A stretch of 64,000 bases of DNA from Acanthosepion esculentum (GCA_964036315.1 OZ038496.1:12516535-12580534), one strand, 5' to 3'; shown: positions 20,593 through 30,395, numbered from the stretch's first letter. Notes: generated from the letters alone by a model not told the origin. Program-made: numbers and translations.

Positions 20593-21307
20593 ACATTGTT
20601 CAATACACGATGGCAATGACTGAATCTAGAAAAAAAAGACGAATATAAAGATTATACCACTTATGATAGTATCGTAAACAGGGAATTTGAAAAGTTCAAA
20701 TTAAGCGAACTAACACCCGACATGTTTAAGTGTTTGATCTTCGTACAAGGGTTAACAGCAAATAGTGAACTTAAAACTAGATACGGCCAAAGAATAAAAA
20801 GTCAAGATTTTAGAGAACTGTAAACTTATCGTCGAAAACAGACAACACAGATAAGGGTAAAAAAAGAAGATTTAGAGCCGTAAAAATATACATAAGAAAT
20901 ATAAAGTTTCACATAGACACAGTATTAGATTTGGCTTTTATAAACAAAGAAACGTGAGGAAGAATCGGTGAACCAATATTAACATTACTTCAAATATTGC
21001 TCGGGGTGTTACTGGGCAGAAATTCAAATTTAAAGGTGAGTTCACATCAAATGTATCGTTTTCTGGGAATACAGTGAAAGCTAAAGCATTCGTGATGGAA
21101 AAAATTGTAACTTGTTCGGAACAGATTGGATGCAGCTGTTCAATGGCTGGGGTTACAACATAAATTCTTTTTGTAATCAAGTGGATGGCTCTTCTAGTAA
21201 TTCTGAAAGTCTAAAAAAAGAACTGAAAAATCAATTTCCGGAAGAGTTCCGAAGATGCACAGAACCTAACAGCAAGTTCCATTTGAAGGAAAATGTGGTA
21301 CTGTTTA
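20593..21307 (+). pseudogene. Gypsy-1 gag, protease and pre-RT segment, duplicate 3
   Basis: Repeats the gag block of 18593-18820 and the protease/linker block. It continues further: GRNSNLKGEFTS in frame-shifted form, FLGNTVKAKAFVMEKI, NLFGTDWMQLFNGWGYNINS and SLKKELKNQFPEEF. FGTDWM...FN followed by a LKNxFPExF motif is the usual segment before Ty3/Gypsy reverse transcriptase. The RT itself is missing; satellite begins at 21308. Confidence 0.65.
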
Positions 21308-22032
21308 TAATTCTGAGATGAGACACTATGGACACTATTTACATTATACCGGACTACTGCCCTCATCTTTCTCGCCAAATTTATCACAACGTTTCGGCCC
21401 TTTAGTATCTGTCTATATTTCTGAGATGAGATATTATGTACACTACATTATTCGGACTGTTGTCCTCGTTTTTGTCGCCATATTTATCACAACGTTTCGC
21501 CCTTTCAGTATCTGTCTATATTTCTGAGATGAGGTATTATGTACATTATTTACATTATTCGGACTATTGTCCTCATCTTTGTGGCCATATTTATCACAAC
21601 GTTTCGGCCTTTTAGTATCTGTCTATATTTCTGAGATGAGGTATTATGTACATTATTTACATTATTTGGACTATTGTCCTCATCTTTGTGTCCTCGTTTT
21701 TGTCGCCATATTTATCACAACGTTTCGCCCTTTCAGTATCTGTCTATATTTCTGAGATGAGGTATTATGTACATTATTTACATTATTCGGACTATTGTCC
21801 TCATCTTTGTGGCCATATTTATCACAACGTTTCGGCCTTTCAGTATCTGTCTATATTTCTGAGATGAGGTATTATGTACATTATTTACATTATTTGGACT
21901 ATTGTCCTCATCTTTGTGGCCATATTTATCACAACGTTTCAGCCTTTCAGTATCTGTCTATATTTCTGAGATAAGGTATTATGTACACGATTTACATTAT
22001 TCGGACTATGGTCCTCATCTTTCTCGCCAAAT
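21308..22032 (-). repeat. SINE-C-tail satellite, about 107-bp monomers
   Basis: About 6.5 monomers, reverse complement of the family at 54766-56159. Shared text on the plus strand is TATCTGTCTATATTTCTGAG, ATGTACATTATTTACATTAT and CACAACGTTTCGGCC. One monomer is longer through an internal duplication of CCTCATCTTTGTG. It separates Gypsy-1 linker from RNase H/integrase. Confidence 0.9.
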
Positions 22033-22034
22033 AC

Positions 22035-22510
22035 TTAATCCCGAAACTAATGTAATAAGCATTTTGAAAGTGTAAAAATATGTTTTAATACTAGAAATAC
22101 TTTGTAAAAAATTATTACCAGAAATAATTTTTTTAAGATAAAAACTATTACCAGCAATACGTTTTTGAAAAAAAAATATTACCAGCAATACGTTTTTGAA
22201 AAAAAAAATATTACCAGAAATACGTTTTTGAAAAAAATATTACCAGAAATACGTTTTTGAAAAAAAATTATTTCCAGCAATACGTTTTTGTAAAATAAAT
22301 ATTACCAGCAATACGTTTTTGAAAAAAAAATATTACCAGCAATACGTGTTTGAAAAAATATTACCAGCAATACGTTTTTGAAAGAAATGTTACCAGCTAT
22401 ACAATTTTGGGGAAAAATATTACCAGAAATAGATTTTTGACAAAACAAAAATATTACCAGAAAATAAAAAGTTGTCGGCATTAAATGACCCATTGAGGTT
22501 TATATGCCGT
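22035..22510 (-). mobile_element. Gypsy-1-type LTR fragment with expanded internal repeat
   Basis: Begins like 57360-57420 (GAAATACTTTGTAAAAAATT). It then has about ten units of roughly 30 bp with TTACCAGCAATACGTTTTTG, and ends GGCATTAAATGACCCATTG and TATATGCCGTAAAACAAA. Confidence 0.65.
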
Positions 22511-22714
22511 AAAACAAACCAAACAAAACCAAACCAAACCCATAAATGTGTTATCTTTACAAGCTTTTTTAATTTTCGCAAATTATTATGCTTTTATTCC
22601 GAACATGCATTTTTGCGAGCTCCTTTAAATAATTTATTAAAAAACGTCTCCAAGTGGAATTGGACGGGTGAATGCTAAAAAGCATTTTAAAAAAAAAATG
22701 AAAAAATTCTAACG

Positions 22715-23300
22715 TTGGACTTGATTCTCTCGCATTTTGATCCAAAATTAGAAATAATTGTGACAAACGACGCTGGTATATTTTGCATAAGTCCAAAGAT
22801 GGTTCCGTGAAAGCGAGTGCGCATGCGTCAAGAACACTTTTATCGACGCGGAAGAGTTATAGCCAGTTAGAGAAAGAAGCGTTGAGAATAATCTTTACTG
22901 TGAAAAAATTTCACAAATCCATCAACGGTAGAATGTTCACCTAATTTTAAAATAGAATTACTGCCATCAAAAAAAGCAAAGTCCCTCAGATGGTTTATCG
23001 AGACACATATCTAAATTATGTGAACCATTAGAAGATACGGTAATAGAAGCGCTAAGAGCTGAGTATGAAATTACGAATGTTCGCTGCAATACCGTACGTG
23101 ATCAGTGACTCTGGATGAAATTTTTAAAAAAGCTCAAGTTGATACTTCTATTAGAGAGAAAGAAGCACGTAAGGTGGAAATTGAAGGAGAAAACAGACGA
23201 TGACAATATTTTTTCAATCTGTGATGAAGTCTTAATGCCTGGTGAAAGAATAATTATGCTTGCATCTCTTCAGAAAAAAGATGCTGAAAGAATTTCGTAC
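22715..23300 (+). pseudogene. Gypsy-1 RNase H and pre-integrase segment
   Basis: In pieces: LDLILSHFDPKLEIIVTNDA, then HASRTLLSTRKSYSQLEKEA, LRIIFTVKKFHKSINGRMF, and a shifted DDDNIFSICDEVLMPGERI plus MLASLQKK. ASRTL...YSQLEKEALxIIF...KFH is the Ty3/Gypsy RNase H signature. The catalytic D of TNDA is visible. Frame changes split the region, and it stops at a Penelope insertion whose duplication starts at 23301. Confidence 0.7.
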
Positions 23301-23845
23301 AAGTCATCCAGGTAATCTGTCTATATTTCTGAGATAAGGTATTATGTACACAGGGAAGAGACACAGATCCTTGGCAACTAACAATCGGCCTGAGCGGAAT
23401 ACCGTCTTTGTGAATCTTAGGGAGACCGTATATGTGAGGTAGCTTGGTGTAACGCTGCAATAATTGCCTTTTCGTCTTACTTAGGTGCGAAATGATTCTT
23501 GTTCCTGATTTGTATCTGTGACAGTTTGCGATCTGTTTTCATTGTAGGATACTTTTTTACTTTGCTGTAGCAACCATTGATAATGTGTTCTTCCAGCTTT
23601 CTTGTATAATCTGATTTGTCCATCACTACAGTTGCATTGCCTTTGTCAGCCGGTAGTATGATGATGTTTTCGTTCCTCTGTAGGGATCCGATCGCCAGCC
23701 TTTCCAGTTTCGTGATGTTTGACTTGGGCGGCTTGGCCTTCTCCAAGGTCCGTCTCACCTTCCATCTTAGTTCACCCGCCTGAGCCTGAGGGAAGTTCAA
23801 GGCCACCTCCTCGACTCTGGCAATGATGTCCAAGTCATCCAGGTA
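23301..23845 (-). mobile_element. Chimeric Penelope-like insertion with 14-bp target duplication
   Basis: AAGTCATCCAGGTA occurs at 23301-23314 and 23832-23845. Without the insert, the host frame reads on into HPGISRIKSF of the Gypsy integrase, so this is a real insertion. The minus strand carries Penelope-type reverse transcriptase: NIIILPADKGNATVVMDKSD, YTRKLEEHI, then LPHIYGLPKIHKDGIPLRPI and VSC. An in-frame stop and a shift lie between. It lacks 5' and 3' parts, and its 3' end (23315-23351) is the SINE-C/satellite tail (TCAGAAATATAGACAGAT). Confidence 0.85.
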
Positions 23846-24754
23846 TCTCCAGAATAAAATCCTTCATGCGTAGCTATGTCTACTTGCTCAATATGGACAA
23901 AGCCATTGAGACATTGATAAAAGCGTGCAGAGGTTGTGCTAAGGCAGGTAAATTACCTCCAGTTAAATTCCACCTTTGGCTAAAAGCACCTACACACCGT
24001 GATCGAGATTGCATGTTGATTTCGCGGGACAGATGAACGGTGTCTACTACATAATCGACGTCCAACTTCCAGAATTACAATAAAATTCTTATACAGTGTA
24101 ACCCGGATATAAGAGACCCTGATATAAGAGAAACCCGGATATAAGATAGATCTTCTCTGGTCCCGAATTAGAGCCTGTGTTAATAAAACAAAATAGACCA
24201 AACCCGGATATAAGAGAAACCCGGATATAAGATACTTCTTCTCCGGTCCCGAAAACTCTCATATATCCGGGTTACACTGTACCATTGTTTCGGACAATGC
24301 AACGCAATTCACTGCTAAAGAGTTTGAGAGATTTTGTAAAACATTTGCGATAGAAAACTGCCCCTCTACCATTCAAGACCGAATGGGCAACCAGAAAGCT
24401 TCGACGATACATTCAAATGGGCATTAAAAAAAAAACAGAAGTGAAACTCAGGATATGATTTTACAGCAGTTTTTACGTGTATATCAGGTGAAACTTAAGC
24501 CTAACACGGTATCAGGTATGTCCCCGATAGAACTAATGTTCACAAGAAAAATTGGATCGGTGTTTGATAATCTGCTGCCGAATAAAAAAAAAGCGGTCGA
24601 AAACAAGAAAAAACGATATCCAGAAATACTTGAAACTCGAACCTTCAAAAATGGAAAAGAATACTGGGAAGATGGGGTAGTCGACAGAGGTATCGTAAAG
24701 TTATTGTACGTGACAAAAGAGTTTACATGGCTGCATAATTGGCATCTAAACTAA
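23846..24754 (+). pseudogene. Gypsy-1 integrase region, interrupted by a MITE
   Basis: Integrase inserts the DNA copy of the element. Text: HPGISRIKSFMRSYVY, CRGCAKAGKLPPVKFH (zinc-binding H and CxxC side), LHVDFAGQMNGVYYIID with catalytic D, then after the MITE TIVSDNATQFTAKEFERFCK with the second D, and NGQPESFDDTFKWALKK with E. Downstream: LKPNTVSGMSPIELMFTRKI and KNGKEYWEDGV. Frameshifts occur before and after the E. The 3' LTR is missing; (TA)n follows at 24812. Confidence 0.75.
24094..24279. mobile_element. 186-bp MITE, pogo/Tigger-like ends
   Basis: Ends CAGTGTAACCCGGATATAAG and its complement CTCATATATCCGGGTTACACTG, flanked by TA. Inner repeats of ACCCGGATATAAGAGAA occur near both ends. 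CAGTGTAACCCGGATA-type ends are known from pogo/Tigger non-autonomous elements. Inserted in the Gypsy-1 integrase. Confidence 0.85.
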
Positions 24755-24806
24755 ATAAAAAAGGTACTTGTACAGAAAGAGTACCCGAGAGAAGGACCCG
24801 ATGCTG

Positions 24807-24809
<3 letters not shown>

Positions 24810-24850
<41 letters not shown>
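24810..24850. repeat. (TA)n microsatellite
   Basis: Ends Gypsy-1 homology. Confidence 0.9.
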
Positions 24851-24852
<2 letters not shown>

Positions 24853-24954
24853 CTCCTGAAAAATTAATTTCGGTTGAGCTCTGTGGGAGTGAAGCGTGTG
24901 TTTGTAAACAGTTACTATTAAAGCTAATATAGCAAGACTCTTCGGCAGAATTGA

Positions 24955-25152
24955 GTCACTGTCAGTAACTGTGTGTTTATCTAAATCTAAAAATAAATAC
25001 GCTAAAATTCACCTTCATCCCTACCGTTCGCCGAGGGCTTAGTGGTAGAATTTCCAACTGACCCCAATTCAGTCGGGTTTCGATCCTAGCTAGAGGCAAC
25101 CGGACGTCTAGTCACACTGATGAGCTGTGATACAGCGAAACAGTCTGTGGAT

Positions 25153-25156
<4 letters not shown>
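24955..25156 (+). mobile_element. SINE-B copy 2 with complete hammerhead motif
   Basis: A leader (GAGTCACTGTCAGT, AATCTAAAAATAAATACGC), also present at 26103-26180, precedes the tRNA-like head. Box A region GGGCTTAGTGGTAGAA (25034-25050) and box B GGGTTTCGATCC (25075-25086) are Pol III promoter-like. CAACCGGACGTCTAGTC then leads into the hammerhead and a (TA)n tail. Confidence 0.82.
25107..25153 (+). ncRNA. Hammerhead ribozyme motif (type I), best copy
   Basis: Seen: CTGATGA at 25117-25123. Stem II GCTGT/ACAGC (25124-25128 with 25132-25136) is five perfect pairs around GAT. GAAA is 25137-25140, then CAG and GTC at 25143-25145. Stem I pairs TCACA (25112-25116) with TGTGG (25146-25150), including one T.G pair. 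A15.1-U16.1 is 25140-25144, so monomeric stem III is minimal. Known of the family: CUGANGA, GAA, A-U and a GUC triplet are what hammerheads need; copies with tiny stem III act better as dimers. Inferred: transcripts of this SINE could self-cleave after 25145. Not tested. Confidence 0.75.

Positions 25157-25208
<52 letters not shown>
25157..25208. repeat. (TA)n tail of SINE-B
   Basis: Pure alternation directly after GGATAACAATAA. Confidence 0.9.
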
Positions 25209-25211
<3 letters not shown>

Positions 25212-25382
25212 GGTGTCTCAAAAAATGTACTCACACTTTCCCTTGGTGCGCGTTATCAGCGTTTTCTGGACAATAATGGTCATCAATTTGAACATTTGCC
25301 AACATGATTCTTCAATTACATTTTTCTTCTGTATTCGAAGCTATTCCATTTCACTCTATGTTCATAAATAAAGGTTTTCTCG

Positions 25383-25385
<3 letters not shown>
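25209..25385 (+). mobile_element. Tc1/mariner-like terminal fragment
   Basis: Starts with an inverted-repeat-like end CAGGGTGTCTCAAAAAATG. The next codons read ARYQRFLDNNGHQFEHLPT then stop, like the C terminus of IS630/Tc1/mariner transposases (DNNGHQFEH). The other end is not identified; probably a deletion derivative. Confidence 0.55.
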
Positions 25386-25480
<95 letters not shown>

Positions 25481-25482
25481 TC
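25386..25482. repeat. (TA)n microsatellite
   Basis: About 95 bp, one AAATAT break. Confidence 0.9.
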
Positions 25483-25550
25483 ATCTACAGGCAGAATGTT
25501 TCGCTGTATCACAGCTGCAGCTATTCAGTGTGTCTAGATTAGGTGCCGTG
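25483..25550 (-). mobile_element. SINE-B copy 3, partial
   Basis: The minus strand reads CACACTGAATAGCTGC, AGCTGTGATACAGC and GAAACATTCTGCC. Stem II is intact but the CTGATGA box is disrupted. Its tail side again abuts (TA)n. Confidence 0.65.
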
Positions 25551-25990
25551 TCGATTGTTGCTTTCTCCAATTCAATAATTGGATGAATCAAACATGCTTT
25601 TGTCTTAGATGATTCACTATTGCATTTGGTTTGGAACTAATTGGCCTGTCAAATATGTCTATATACGGTATAGTGTATGTGAGTTAGAACTGGACTTCCT
25701 TACGCGATTCCATTTGGTTGACGATAACAAGCGAAAAGGGTGTTGCTCGCTCAAGCCTCGCTGTCCAACTGACATTTCCGATAATTTTCTCGCTCAACAT
25801 TTTTTTTAGATTTCTCACCCGATTCTGTTTCTAGGGTCAGTACTCTGTCTGTCCAATTGTTCATCTAACTACTGTTTTCAATAAGTTGATAAAGGCTGAG
25901 TGATTCTAACAATTAGAGACAGTCACAAAGCGAAATGGTTTGGTATAAGTGGAAAGTGTATGGAGCAGGGGCTTTGGATGTGTAAGATCA
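25551..25990. other. No recognisable feature
   Basis: No motif-bearing frame or repeat match. Confidence 0.4.
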
Positions 25991-25991
<1 letters not shown>

Positions 25992-26046
<55 letters not shown>

Positions 26047-26102
26047 GAAATATTTAAGTAAATACTCTGTTTATAATAAACAGTATTAACAACATTTACC
26101 GG
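25992..26102 (-). mobile_element. (TA)n and SINE-D tail fragment
   Basis: After (TA)n (25995-26044), ATATTTAAGTAAATACTCTG and TTATAATAAACAGTATTAAC are the complement of the SINE-D tail at 60260-60320. Confidence 0.6.
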
Positions 26103-26280
26103 GCTTGAGTCACTGTCAGTCACTGTCAGTCACTATGTGTTTATCTAAATCTAAAAATAAACACGCTAAAATTCACCTACATCCCTGCCGTGGGCCGACG
26201 GCTTAGTGGTAAAACTTTCGACTGACACTAATTCGATCCTAGCTAAAGGCAACCGGACGTCTAGCTACACTGATATATAT
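26103..26280 (+). mobile_element. SINE-B copy 4, truncated at the hammerhead
   Basis: Same leader and head as copy 2 (GGCTTAGTGGTAAAAC, AATTCGATCCTAGC, CAACCGGACGTCTAGC). It stops within CTGAT of the hammerhead box, where TATATA follows. Confidence 0.7.
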
Positions 26281-26289
26281 ATATTCGTA

Positions 26290-26470
26290 TATTTAATATT
26301 TTATGGGCACCAGATTTCGCTACCAGCTTCACGAGCCGCCCTGGTATCGCGAAAACTGATTTCCCCAGGAACTCTTGTGGCATAGAAGTCATAACTTTTG
26401 CTATTCGCCCTTCAAGTTCTTCCAAAATCTTGGTTTGGTGTAGCAGACTTGTTGCTTTAACTAATCCCAA
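26290..26470 (-). pseudogene. Transposase C-terminal remnant (IS630/Tc1/mariner superfamily)
   Basis: Minus-strand text TKILEELEGRIAKVMTSMPQ, LGKSVFAIPGRLVKLVAKSG, AHKIL resembles the helical C terminus of these transposases, which ends in NGGHxEHL-like text. No catalytic residues survive. Confidence 0.45.
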
Positions 26471-26548
26471 AGGAAAAAGCCACAGGGTGTTAAATCAGGA
26501 GTCCTGGCTGGCTACTCATACATAAAATAATACTTTTCAATCACCTTG

Positions 26549-26551
<3 letters not shown>

Positions 26552-26614
<63 letters not shown>

Positions 26615-26632
26615 TATAGATAGATAGATAGA
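26552..26632. repeat. Compound microsatellite (TG)n(TA)n(GA)n(GATA)n
   Basis: Four simple repeats in sequence within 80 bp. Confidence 0.9.
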
Positions 26633-27185
26633 TATCGCGGTTCATATTCTCCCTTAAATGAAAAAGTTTTAATACTTTTGGGGAACTTTTTACAGTAATA
26701 ATGTTGCTGCACACAATTGACTCCGTTTTACAATATTATTCAATTGCCCGCCATCTGCGTAAATAGTCCGCCTCGTTTCAAATTATGAAACCAGAGAAGA
26801 CAAGTAAAATGCTGACGATGCCACACAAAGAAGGACTACATTCAGCAGCGGAAGTATTCCCTGGAGAGTGCTTTTAAATACAAAATAGATGATTGAACGC
26901 GTCAATATTACATGTCGGGGAAAATTGCATCTTAATTAAGGCTGTAAATGCTTCGACAAACATTAAATTGAAACCGAATATAAATTAGTTCACATTTAAA
27001 GCCGGAAAGAAAATTCTAATTTGAAAGTGGGCGATACAACACTTGACAACCTTTTGAAATGAAAGTAAAGAGATGTAAATTAATGTCAGATTGAGTAGAG
27101 TGTGTTTACATTGTCGTTAAAATACTTTGGTTTGTGCCATGTTTTTCATGTTAAAAATTCAACATACAGATACTGATATAGATTA

Positions 27186-27188
27186 TAC

Positions 27189-27262
<74 letters not shown>
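27186..27262. repeat. (TA)n(TG)n microsatellite
   Basis: TA run passing into a long TG run. Confidence 0.9.
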
Positions 27263-28380
27263 TACACATAACGTGATGGTGTTATCGAAACTGTGCTAGA
27301 TGTCATATAACAGTATATATTGTGGAATCTTCCACGACAGCCAGTTTACCCTCCGCTGGGAAATGCACTCTTCCTGCTACGATTTTACCAACATCTTACT
27401 TACAAAGTAATCAACAAGCATTCATTGGTTAATCACCTTCAATCCAGCTTGCTGATTGGTCAGTTTCGACCCCACGCGACAAATCTATTTAGGCGCCACC
27501 TCGGTTTCGAGCCTCCCACGTGATACAACGAATTTATAATAAAAAAAACAACACGTGTGATTCTCGCCCTCTTCGACTCTTCAATCTCTCTTTCGTTGAG
27601 TTCTTCTTTACTCGCTCGTGCGTCTCAACTCCGCTGCCAAAATGTGACTCTAAAAGAATCCCCGTCTTGACTAATGCAGTCAGACGTAAAAGAACTTTAC
27701 AACATTTCATGCCAGTATAATTCTGAACTTTTACCAACTTGTACAATACACAATTACAAACATGCAACAACTCATTCTTCTACAGTTTAATAATCAATTT
27801 ATTCGTTATGAGCTTAGGTACAAATATTACATAGTCTAAGAGATACAACTCTGTCTAACCTTTTCAGTTCACATGCATATACATCAAATACTTAATAAAT
27901 TCAATTGTTATGTTTTGAATCATTATTTTTGTCTTTTATTAATTGTTGTGGATGGTAGATTATTGAACACGCACAATTTTAAGCCTCCTGATCATTCAAA
28001 CCTTCTGATATCTCTTGACATCTTCACACAACCACAACAATATATTAATAAATATATATTATCTCACAACGTTGGCACGACTCGTGACTTCATGCCAAAT
28101 GCAATCTTCAGTTGCTGAGTGTGGACTAATCGTTACTTAGACTTAATTTCAAAATATATAAGTTTTCACTAATACTGACGCAGTTAAACACTCTCTGTAA
28201 TGGTATATATTTTTCTCAAAACATTTTTATAAAAAATAATTATATTTCTCATGGTATTAAATCTATCAGGTAAAAAAAACGGTAATACCTTATAAACATT
28301 AAGAATAAGAATTTATTAATTATTAATTTAATTTTCTTTTTTTACAGTAGTGGGTAATTAACTATTTATTAATTATTTAT
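27263..28380. other. Unassigned region, possibly LTR-like at 27420-27520
   Basis: ATTGGTTAATCACC, GATTGGTCAG and CTATTTAGGCGCCACC resemble CCAAT and TATA-type promoter spacing, as in LTRs. No second copy is visible, so this stays open. The remainder is AT-rich with frames lacking motifs. Confidence 0.3.
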
Positions 28381-29124
28381 ATGTCTGACGCTCAACTTCT
28401 CGAGAGCACCTCTCTGCGGCTGCTCGGTCTCACGCTGACTGCTGACCTGAGATGGAACAAATACATTGAGCCAATAGATTCATCCACCGCAAGGAAAGTT
28501 GGCTCCCTGTGCCGGGCCAGGAAATCTTTCTCCCCGGAATCGATCATTCAAATCGACAAATCAACCATTCGCCCTTGCATGGAGTATTGCTGCCATATAT
28601 GGTCTGGAGCCCCTTCCGTTTGTCTCGGGGTTCTTGATAAGATCCAGAGACGGATATGCAATGTATATGGTCATGATCTGTCATCTCGTCAGCAGTCGCT
28701 CTCTCACAGACGTGCCGTCACCTCTCTCTGTCTTTTTTACAAATACTTTCACGGTAATTGCTCCGATGAGCTGCTTTCGCTGGTTCCGAGACTTCATGGA
28801 TTCAAGCGTCCTACGCGGCTGGCATCCCGCTCTCACCCTTTCACTGTTGAAACTGCCTCTTCTACTCCAATAGCTTCATATCTCGCACCTTTCGCCTGTG
28901 GAACTCCCTTCTCTATTCCTGTTTCCCTAACAACTATAATATCCAACTATTCAAATGTAATGTCAATCGACATCTCCAGTTGCCTTGATCTATCCACTAT
29001 CCTTCTCAACATCCTTTCCTCTATCGCTCCTATCTGCTCTCGCTCCAAATCTTCTGTAACCCCTTGCGTGCTAGTGGCTTCTCGCCTTGCTTGGGGTGAA
29101 ATGCTTAAAAAATAAAAATAAAAA
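28381..29124 (+). pseudogene. 5'-truncated LINE, second 3' copy
   Basis: Same segment as 13858-14707: LLGLTLTADLRWNKYIE, ARKVGSLCRARKSFSPESI, STIRPCMEYCCHIWSGAPS, LDKIQRRICNVYG. After VETA a 13-nt deletion relative to the first copy shifts the frame, so the WNSLP end is out of frame. The 3' UTR ends GCCTTGCTTGGGGTGAAATG with an A-rich AAAAATAAAAATAAAAA tail. Homology starts at exactly the ATG; upstream is unrelated AT-rich DNA. Confidence 0.8.
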
Positions 29125-29394
29125 GGGGGCTAAATTAATCTAATTTAATATAAAAGTAATAGCAATACTAAAGAAAAATATAATAATAAAGAAATAACAT
29201 AATAAATATAATAACTTATAAAATGTATAAAAATCTTCTCCATTTGTTTATATGTTTTCTATATGAGGTGGTCAATACTGCAGTAGACGAGTAGCCTTTT
29301 TGCGAAATCACTTTTGTTGCACACGTCTGCTGGTGTGATTGGTGGTTTAAATATCCTACAACGATTATAAACCCTACTAGGATTGAAATTGGAA
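29125..29394. other. AT-rich, no recognisable feature
   Basis: No motif found. Confidence 0.4.
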
Positions 29395-29834
29395 GAATTA
29401 GCAATGTTATCCTTCATAAATTCAACAATCAAATTAAACGGCGCTTTGGACTTTTACAGTGGACTGGTACCACCGATGTCATCAATTGGTATAAAGGGAT
29501 TAATAATAAAATGAGCTGTTCCTTCATCCACTTTGATATCGTGGACTTTTACACATCGATTTTCAAGGATCATTTTACCTTAGCTTTGGAGTTTGCCAAA
29601 GAATATTGCAATATTACCAACGATGAATTGGATATAATAATGAACTGCAGGGGATCTTTTCTTCTTCATATCAATGAACAGTGGATTAAGAACAATTATG
29701 ATGATCACTTTGATATTTCAATGGGATCATTAGATTCTGCAGAGTCTTCTGACGTGGTGGGTTTGTTTATTATATATAATCTAACAGCTTATGATGATTC
29801 TGGTGTTTATAATATAGCTAGCTGTCGACTAATT
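29395..29834 (+). pseudogene. Reverse-transcriptase-like fragment of uncertain class
   Basis: A long frame, partly upstream of 29511, reads VILHKFNNQIKRRFGLLQW, TTDVINWYKGINNK, then SCSFIHFDIVDFYTSIF with a palm-like hydrophobic-D motif (FDIVDFY). Further on come EYCNITNDELDIIMNCRGSF and SMGSLDSAESSDVVGLFII. The second catalytic motif (YxDD) is not present. The layout resembles RTs of Penelope-like or related elements, but I cannot place it. It is cut by the insertion at 29835. Confidence 0.5.
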
Positions 29835-30099
29835 TGTATTTACTCAACCTCACATACCACCCCAAGGTCAGGTTGTGAAACAAGGTCGGTTTAATGTGGG
29901 GAGCCCGAGCGTGTACATCCGGGCTAGTAACAAAAACTGCCCGATCCCCAGCAACCATCTGTTCCCTCACTCTGGTGCAGTAAGAGGACGCAGCCTCGGG
30001 CAGCTTTTCCCTAGGGTCTGCACCTCTCAGTATAATGTTCCTCAGTTGCGACCCTGTCCTTTGTCGGAGTCGCCCCTGAGCGCACTGAGATCCAACTAA
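29835..30099 (-). mobile_element. 265-bp GC-richer retroposon with 13-bp target duplication
   Basis: CTGTCGACTAATT occurs exactly at 29822-29834 and 30100-30112. The insert is more GC-rich than its surroundings. Read on the minus strand it ends GGTTGAGTAAATACA, an A-rich tail-like end. It contains GATCGGGCAGTTTTTGTTAC and CCCGGATGTACACGCTCGGG. Perfect duplication and tail suggest LINE-mediated insertion. Family unknown. Confidence 0.7.
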
Positions 30100-30229
30100 C
30101 TGTCGACTAATTAAACGACAATGGACTTCGCTAGCATTCATTAACTGTTATGGTCGTTGAAACCAGCAAGGGATTTAAACAATTTTAATTTGAACGATTT
30201 TAACTTGATTTCATTCTCCTAGACCGGTT

Positions 30230-30395
30230 GACACCTAACGTTCCAGGACCCAATCTCTTCTGCTGTTTATTCATAGCTGACGGCATGGATTCATTACTTT
30301 CCCATGAGTATTATCACATAAGCGAATGTAATGGAATCGACTGAAATTCGAACTCGGCTCCCCGATTCTTCAAACCGGGCTGCTATAAAATACCC
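30230..30395 (-). mobile_element. SINE-A copy
   Basis: TGTTTATTCATAGCTGACGG, CATGAGTATTATCACATAAG and GAAATTCGAACTCGGC (box B complement) align with 18430-18560. Confidence 0.65.

Noticed and set aside
27320..28118. Several 66-81 codon frames as genes
   Set aside because: No motif, no start context, no paralogues; AT-rich random frames are expected at this length.
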